From: Boswellia sacra
Taxonomy: Eukaryota; Streptophyta; Magnoliopsida; Sapindales; Burseraceae
Direction: 5' to 3'
Assembly (NCBI GenBank): GCA_013180625.2
Contig: SNVD02009519.1
Coordinates: forward strand, 2,074,501-2,138,500
DNA length: 64,000 nt
This document shows positions 58,150 to 64,000 of this stretch, piece after piece. Every line of letters starts with the position of its first letter. Position 1 is the stretch's first letter. The notes under the pieces are model-generated. The model saw nothing but the letters and a program-made list of their open reading frames with translations, was not told the origin of the DNA and did no database searches. Made by a program: the position numbers and the translations under genes.

Positions 58150-59900
58150 CTTTTAAGTGTAATCTATCTATTTACTTACGAATAAAAATAAGCATGATGC
58201 TTAATTGCTTACCGTTACATTATTATTATTATTATCATCATCGTCATCTAATTTCTTTTGTTTTGCCTTTTCACGTGCAAAAGATTAGATTGTATTATTG
58301 ACTTTTGAGTCTTTGAGCGTTGTCAAAGTAAACGATGGCGTCTAACAACCAAGACCTGAAAGCATTAATGGGTTAGGCTATCAAGCATGCCCTGATTCCC
58401 ACTGCTGAAAAGCTAATGGGCAGGAGTCGCTAATGGCCATGACATAATATAGGCATGAGTGGTCGTATTCAGCCCCACTTTCAAACTCTTCAATCCCCAC
58501 TTCTAAATTAGCCCACATAAAATATTTATATTTTATATTTTTTCTCACTAAACTCCAATTAATTCTCAAATTACCTTTTTTAATATTAAAAAAAACTCAT
58601 TTTCTTCCCCTTGATAATTATTATTTTATCTTTTAATTAGGTTTCATCTCTCTTTCTCTCTCTTAATATGGTGCTTCTTCCTCAATCTTTATCCACTAAT
58701 ACACATATCTTAACGACTAATAAACATAACAAATTTATTCTTTTGCTTTTCTCTTCTTCATCTTTGTAATTGTGGACTAGACGTTTTGAAGAGTCTTAGA
58801 CTTTAAATGAATGATCTTTCCACCTCTATAAATCCCTTAACCGAAACTCTATTGGATTGTCATTCCCAGTTCAGAGAGTTATCCTTGTAGTTGATTTTTA
58901 ACAGAATTTGAATACCATAATTGTACTCCAATTTACGTACGATATGCAAAAGACATTTGAAAGTTTTGATTTTAATTGATAGGTTTGTTGGATTATTTTG
59001 GATTTCACTCGATTATGGAGTTGTGTGGCCAATCATAATGCTTACGTTCATTGAGATGTGCAAAGCGACCTTGATACCATTGCCAAACATGTTTAGCAGA
59101 AAAGTGGAGCAAGAAGATCAAGAACACTGTAAGAAGAGGAGCACTACAAAAATTCATAAAAACCAAGTCAAAAACTGGTTGGAAATGGGTAGATTCAGTT
59201 AATAATTGAATCATTCTCCTTAGTAATTTTATTTTGAGATAAAATTGTCAAAGAATATAAATATAAAAGTGGGGGACAAAGAGTTCAAAACTAGAGATTA
59301 AATAGAACTACTTTATAGGCATTAATCAATAGTGGTGACCTAAATAAATCTCTAATGGGCTAAAAACTGAACTGGATATATGAAGAACATAGATATGCTA
59401 CCTTAATGGCCCAATAATTTTATTAGACCAAATTTATCCCTAGATTACTTGATTCTACAGTCGACACCGTACTTCCATTTTTATCGAGCAATACACTGAA
59501 AAGGTTGATTGAAGAAAGAAATGTGAAATTGGACTTAAATGAGGGAGTATTTGAAAAATGTATGAGACGTTAATAATCCTTAGATGCTACAACTTATGCT
59601 GAATAAACGATGCTCTATTTTGAAGTGTTAAAACCATTAGATCAACAGATCTTGAACTGTGAAGTTTAAGCGACTTATTGGAAAAAAAATACTCTAACAG
59701 TTTATTGAACAAGAGTATAGTATCTAAATTTTTAATCTGTGAAGTATTTTTAAACGAGTCTTTAAATTTGGGTCATTTATACTTTCTCTTTATTAAATTA
59801 CAACTACAGAGCATCCATTATCTAAAGTGTTTTTTTTTTTGATTTGGCCTGCCAATAAGGAAGAATTAATTAATCAAGAGAAAATTGAAAAAATAGATAG
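58150..59900. other. Intergenic, AT-rich
   Basis: A short trinucleotide run (TTA/TCA repeats, about 58219-58250). Small ORFs (58921-59202 and others) match nothing I recognise. No gene supported. Confidence 0.4.
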
Positions 59901-59904
59901 AATT

Positions 59905-59955
59905 AGGGGCCTGTAGTGAAAATTCGACACATCATGAAAAATTTTCATGCCATAG
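59905..59955 (+). repeat. Possible 5' terminal region of the MULE
   Basis: GGGGCCTGTAGTGAAAATTC followed by the perfect inverted repeat CATGAAAA-A-TTTTCATG (59933-59949), about 0.85 kb before the transposase start. A terminal end is plausible, but the opposite end is outside the window. Confidence 0.3.
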
Positions 59956-60339
59956 ACACTTTCCTCGTAAAATAATCAAAATACCTCTTAAAAATTGAAA
60001 AGAAAGAAGAAAGAAAAATAAACAAACCATCGTCACTCCTTCCATCTCTTTACTGTCCGAAACACTCTTCAACAGTTTTGTTTCATTTCATCTCATTGTT
60101 TACTCATAGAGTTGAAGCTGAGCAACAAGGTAAGATAAACTCTCCTTAATCTCTCTCTAAATGGCGTAAGAATATTGAAGTAGGTTGTAATGTTTTTGTT
60201 ATTTATTATTTTGGTAGCTATCAACCGCATTATGTAGCTTAAAATAAGGATATGTATCTGAACTAAGCTTAGAGATTATGCGGTTTTTGTCAAAATTTGC
60301 TGGAAACTGCAACTTCGTTGAGAAAATCTGGTATCGCAG

Positions 60340-60700
60340 TCGAGGGGGAAGAAGACACGATTTGTCAAGCGACTTTGCTCGATGTGTCGGATCTACTCTC
60401 GACATGTCGAGGGGTAATGTCAAGTGTCGAGGGATTGTGTCGAGTCTACGGTCGGGGGTCAATTTAGTGGGTCGAGTGTAGTGTCGATAGCGTCGATTGT
60501 TGGATATGTATTTAGTCTAGTTCGTGTGTTGAGTGCGGTTCGTCGAGTCTCGAGTTAGTGCGTCGAGTGTAAAGTCGATAGTGTCGATTGTCGGATGTGT
60601 ATTTAGTCGAGTTTATGTGTCAAGTGTGGTTCGTCGAGTGTCGTGCATTGAGTGTCTTGAGTCGAGTGCATTCTGTCGAGATATGTTGAGCGTTTGGGCA
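60340..60700. repeat. TCGA-rich degenerate tandem repeat upstream of the MULE transposase
   Basis: GTCGAG/GTCGAT words occur throughout. Two ~91-bp copies start near 60470 and 60561 (TCGAGTGTAGTGTCGATAG and TCGAGTGTAAAGTCGATAG). Unusually CpG-rich for this region. Confidence 0.7.
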
Positions 60701-60788
60701 GAATTATTGTTTTTGTGACCTATTTAAGCAATTTCGTAATGATTTTTTGTCCACGGACCTTATATGATATGTTTCTATCATGCAGGAT

Positions 60789-63700
60789 ATGGAAACTTTG
60801 AGCATCCTTATTCTATATAATGGTTCTTGGATTATGTAAGAGAATGGCGGTTATTTATACACTGGTAGGAGGGCCATTGATAATTCGTAGGTGTGCTACC
60901 TATAATGAGTTGGTTGACTGTATTAGTATTGAAATGGGTTGCGATCTTCGTAAGCATAACATGACTTTAGAGGTTAAATTTGGTTTTAAGGGTGTTCTGC
61001 CAATGCCGACTCCTATTAAGACTGACAAAGATGTTTGTTTTTTTATACAATATTGTTTGGAGGACCAACAGTCATATACACCGTTAATTATCAAAGTTGA
61101 AGATAGGGAGAAGCAAAGACAGATGTCAGGATCTGATGCAGTACGAAGGCGACAAAGTTCTTCTCATCCCTCCATGTTTCGCGTAGCAAGTGCAAGTAAC
61201 CAATTAAGTAAGTCCACTCCTGTTTGTGCACAACCACAATTCAATGATGACGTTGACATTGAGTTTGAGCAATATTCAGGATATGCAGGGTATGAGTCAG
61301 TTGGAGTGTTAGATGAAAATGAGGAAGGGGTGCCCACATCGATGCCATCGAGATTAGTACGTCGTCTCAATAGCATTAGAGAGTTTAAGAGTTTAGGCAA
61401 TATTGATGTTAATAATGCTAGTGATAATGTTAATGATGACGATGATGGTGATAAAGATTATGATGATGGTAGTGATCATGTTAGTGAGAATGGCGATGAT
61501 GAGAATAATAATTGCACTGTTCGTATCGAAGATTTCAGTGAGGATTTGAATAATTTTATTGTTGATGGGCAGGATGTAGACGATTCACATTTAGATAATG
61601 ATGAACAGACAGAGATGTTGAATGATGTGAACCAGGATGTGCTGTTTACCATTCCTTCTCCAATTCACTATGCACGTAACACTATACGAACATCAACAAG
61701 ATTCGGTGTCGAATAATGAGCTGAGAATAGATGCAAGTCCTATACATGAAGAAGCTAATTTGGACTCTGAGAATGACAGCCGTCGGGCTAACACATTCAG
61801 GTGGATGCCGCCTATTGTGCATTCATCATCCACAGTTGGGGATGATGCTTCATGATGAACACTTAAATATGCATATTTAATAAGAGTTTAGTTCATCATA
61901 TTGCATTAATAGTGTCATTAAATTCCTCAACTTAAGCATACTTGTAGCATTTGCATCTTTGGAATTAATTTCTCTTAATTTTGGTTTTGTTACAGGTTCG
62001 GTAAAATAGGCATAACTCTCTATTTATATATCAGAATGGTGCAATTCTTAATGTTTTGGAAAGCTGATTTAATTGTCTACAAGATTGCATTTCACAAGCA
62101 TCATCAAATTCGGGCTCTTAGTGGACCAAAATTGGGCTTGAAGTGAACCCATCTACAGTCTCGGCCCAGTCTGACCAGGCCTCAGTATTTGGACCGTATC
62201 TCTCAAAATACGTATCCAAATTGTGCAAATCAATATGTTCTAGAAAGCTGAGAGAAATATCTACAACTTTCATGAAGACATGTGATTAAAATTCACAACA
62301 TTTCGATGTCAAAATTGATGGTCAAAGTCGGTGCCTAATGATCCCAATTGTCAAAGATATTTACAACTAATATTTGACAATTATGCCCTTGTAATTTGAC
62401 AAGTTTGCCCCTGGATGTATCTATAAATAGAGGTGCCTTGTGACCCATTAGGGCATCTTGGCCTTGGCTGGAACATTTTGGCTTTGGCTAGGATCTTGTA
62501 TTGTGTTTTGTGTGTTTATGTTATTAATGAATTTCCTTTTTCTTGCATTTTATTTTCTTTCTATTATAATGTTCTTCTAATTTCTCTTTTGCTAAGGTGA
62601 AAGGGTGAAACCCTTGATATGAGAATAAGGATTCTCTAACCCTTAATATGTGCTTAATAATCTTAATCTTATAATGTTTATTCAATATGATTTATATTAA
62701 TTTCTTAATCAATCTTGACACCACTCGTAAAGTGGAGGTCTTGATCCATTGTCGACAATCCTTGGCACATCAAATGCTTGGATCCTTTCTAGATGATGTA
62801 TGGTTCTTCCTTACCGACACGAATCTAGTTAGGAACCTTGATTTGTTGTAGACATATGGTGATTGGCACATTGGATGCTTGAACCCATTTACAAGAAGTG
62901 GTATAAATATTGGTGATGAAACAAATATAATTCATATAACTAAAATGGGTTAATTATCCTTATTTGAAATATCAAGGGCGGATCCCCTAACCTTAGCCTT
63001 CATTGTTATTGTGTTAATTCCTCTTGTATTTTAATTATTCTATTGTTTATGAACTTTTTATTTTATTTACTATGGTAGGTTCTACCACCTTATGAAATTG
63101 TTCTTTAATTTACTATGGTTGGTTATACCACCTATTTCTATGGATGCTTTTACCTCCTCTTGCTTTTTGTTTTATATTTGAATGGTCGATAATACCACCT
63201 ACCATCTTACATACTTGTTGATATTATCATGTCACCTCTTTGAATCATCCATATCACATTTATTTAGCTTACAATTTGTAACGCTTAAATTCCCTTCCTC
63301 GTGGATCGACCCCGGTCTCACCGGGTTTTATTACTTCTACACTCCTATACTTGGGAGACAATCCTTTTTCGGATGTGTCACTTCATCGTTTGTAATTGAT
63401 GGGATTGAGATTACAGTTGGGTAGATGTTTAACAGCAAAACGGAGCTTTGTGAGAAGTTATCAAATTTGGCATTAAGGCGCAACTTTCAATTCAAGGTGA
63501 GGAACTCAAACGCAACAAGGTTTGAGGTTGTATGCCATGCTGAATCTTGTAAATGGTTTTTACGTGCCACAAAGGTAGCCGATTCACATTTCTTCCAAGT
63601 GAAAAAATATGAGAACCATCACACATGCTCCGAAGCCGGACTTCACTCAAACCACAAATAGGCAACTGCACATGTCATTGACAAACATATTAAGAGTAAA

Positions 63701-64000
63701 TTCGTTGAGGCATCGAGAATATATCATCCGAAGAATATTATATCTAATTTTCAGGAGTCATTGGGTGTTGATATCATATACAATAAGGCATGGAGGGCAG
63801 AGGAGGCAGCTTTGCAAGAACTTCATGGATCTCATAAGGAATCATTCACACTACTCCCCCAGTACATGTACATGATTGAGAAAGCAAACCCGGGGACCAA
63901 AAGGACTTTAGAAACTGATGACAACAACCATTTTAGATACTTTTTCATGGGTATGGGGGCCTCTGTTGCTGGATTTGCATCATCAATTAGGCTAGTTATC
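60789..64000 (+). pseudogene. MULE (Mutator-like) transposase gene, decayed, runs off the right edge
   Basis: It starts with METLSILILYNGSW at 60789, then a TAA at 60837-60839 and a frameshift. The frame continues in 60844-61716 as a PB1-like N-terminal domain (YTLVGGPLIIRR, MTLEVKFGFKGVLPM) and a long acidic Asp/Asn-rich linker. A shifted frame reaches NTFRWMPPIV near 61815. After an LTR-like insertion the gene resumes at about 63384 (SSFVIDGIEITVG, TAG, MFNSKTELCEKL). The DBD_Tnp_Mut-type zinc-binding domain follows (FEVVCHAESCKWFLRA, YENHHTCSE), then another TAG at 63659-63661 and the start of the transposase (NIISNFQESLGVDIIYNKAWRA). The DDE core lies beyond the window. A mobile-element gene that cannot be translated whole. 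Confidence 0.85.
61988..63380 (+). mobile_element. LTR-like insertion inside the MULE gene (Athila-like, probably solo LTR)
   Basis: About 1.4 kb without coding capacity between the two transposase parts. Its end carries CTTCCTCGTGGATCGACCCC, GGTCTCACCGGG and TACTTGGGAGACAATCCTTT, a layout I associate with Athila-type LTR 3' ends, closing in GTGTCA. It begins near TGTTACAGGTTCGG. No convincing target duplication was found, so boundaries are approximate. Confidence 0.55.

Noticed and set aside
58921..59202. 93-codon ORF as a small gene
   Set aside because: No recognised family, no promoter or splice context, lies in AT-rich intergenic DNA.

Overview
The window is plant nuclear DNA, most likely from a eudicot. 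Evidence: spliced genes with GT-AG introns, a DYW-class pentatricopeptide-repeat gene, a plastid-type DUF3143 protein, a class III chitinase, AT-rich intergenic DNA, and abundant Ty3/gypsy LTR retrotransposons and a MULE. I cannot name the species. About two thirds of the window is mobile DNA.

Layout. 1-1710: a short non-autonomous LTR element whose left LTR runs off the window. 2756-12708: the gene-rich end, with three intact minus-strand genes: a DYW-type PPR protein, a 984-residue three-exon protein that may be a Treslin/TICRR-like replication factor, and a two-exon plastid DUF3143 protein. 13308-56072: the remains of one minus-strand gene, an ABCC/MRP-type ABC transporter resembling plant ABCC10. 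It reads from its N-terminal membrane domain (near 56.0 kb) to its C-terminal tail (13.3 kb). It carries stops and frameshifts and is interrupted by three LTR-element blocks, each with its own 5-bp target duplication: a Tekay-like chromovirus (14753-24320, GCACC), a 25.7-kb block (25955-51674, AGAAC), and a small non-autonomous element (53017-55640, GAAAA). A probable solo LTR (56073-56470, CAAAT) lies at the recognisable 5' edge. 57187-58089: an intact class III chitinase gene. 60789-64000: a decayed MULE transposase gene interrupted by an LTR-like insertion and running off the right edge.

The 25.7-kb block is the most unusual part. It is a head-to-tail chain of four related internal regions separated by LTRs of one family (TGTTATGG...CATCAACA). 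Four of the six LTR sites are composite: a truncated LTR, then a polypurine tract, then a full LTR. Only the third internal region keeps an intact gag-protease ORF (38901-41426). No reverse transcriptase or integrase is recognisable in the block. That region also carries a four-exon antisense gene of the 'putative gypsy-type transposon' kind (41972-44241), with phase-consistent GT-AG introns. All four units contain GC-rich satellites (CCGCGG arrays, CAGGCAGC arrays), two contain 31-bp minisatellites, and two contain a captured fragment of a cinnamoyl-CoA-reductase-like gene. The U3 regions consist of repeated short hairpins whose stems co-vary (TACAGTAA/TTACTGTA versus TACGGTAA/TTACCGTA).

Caution: a perfect 38-bp Nextera mate-pair junction adapter sits at 32735-32772 inside one LTR. 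Sequence on its two sides may not be contiguous in the genome, so the order and copy number of units in the block must be treated as provisional.
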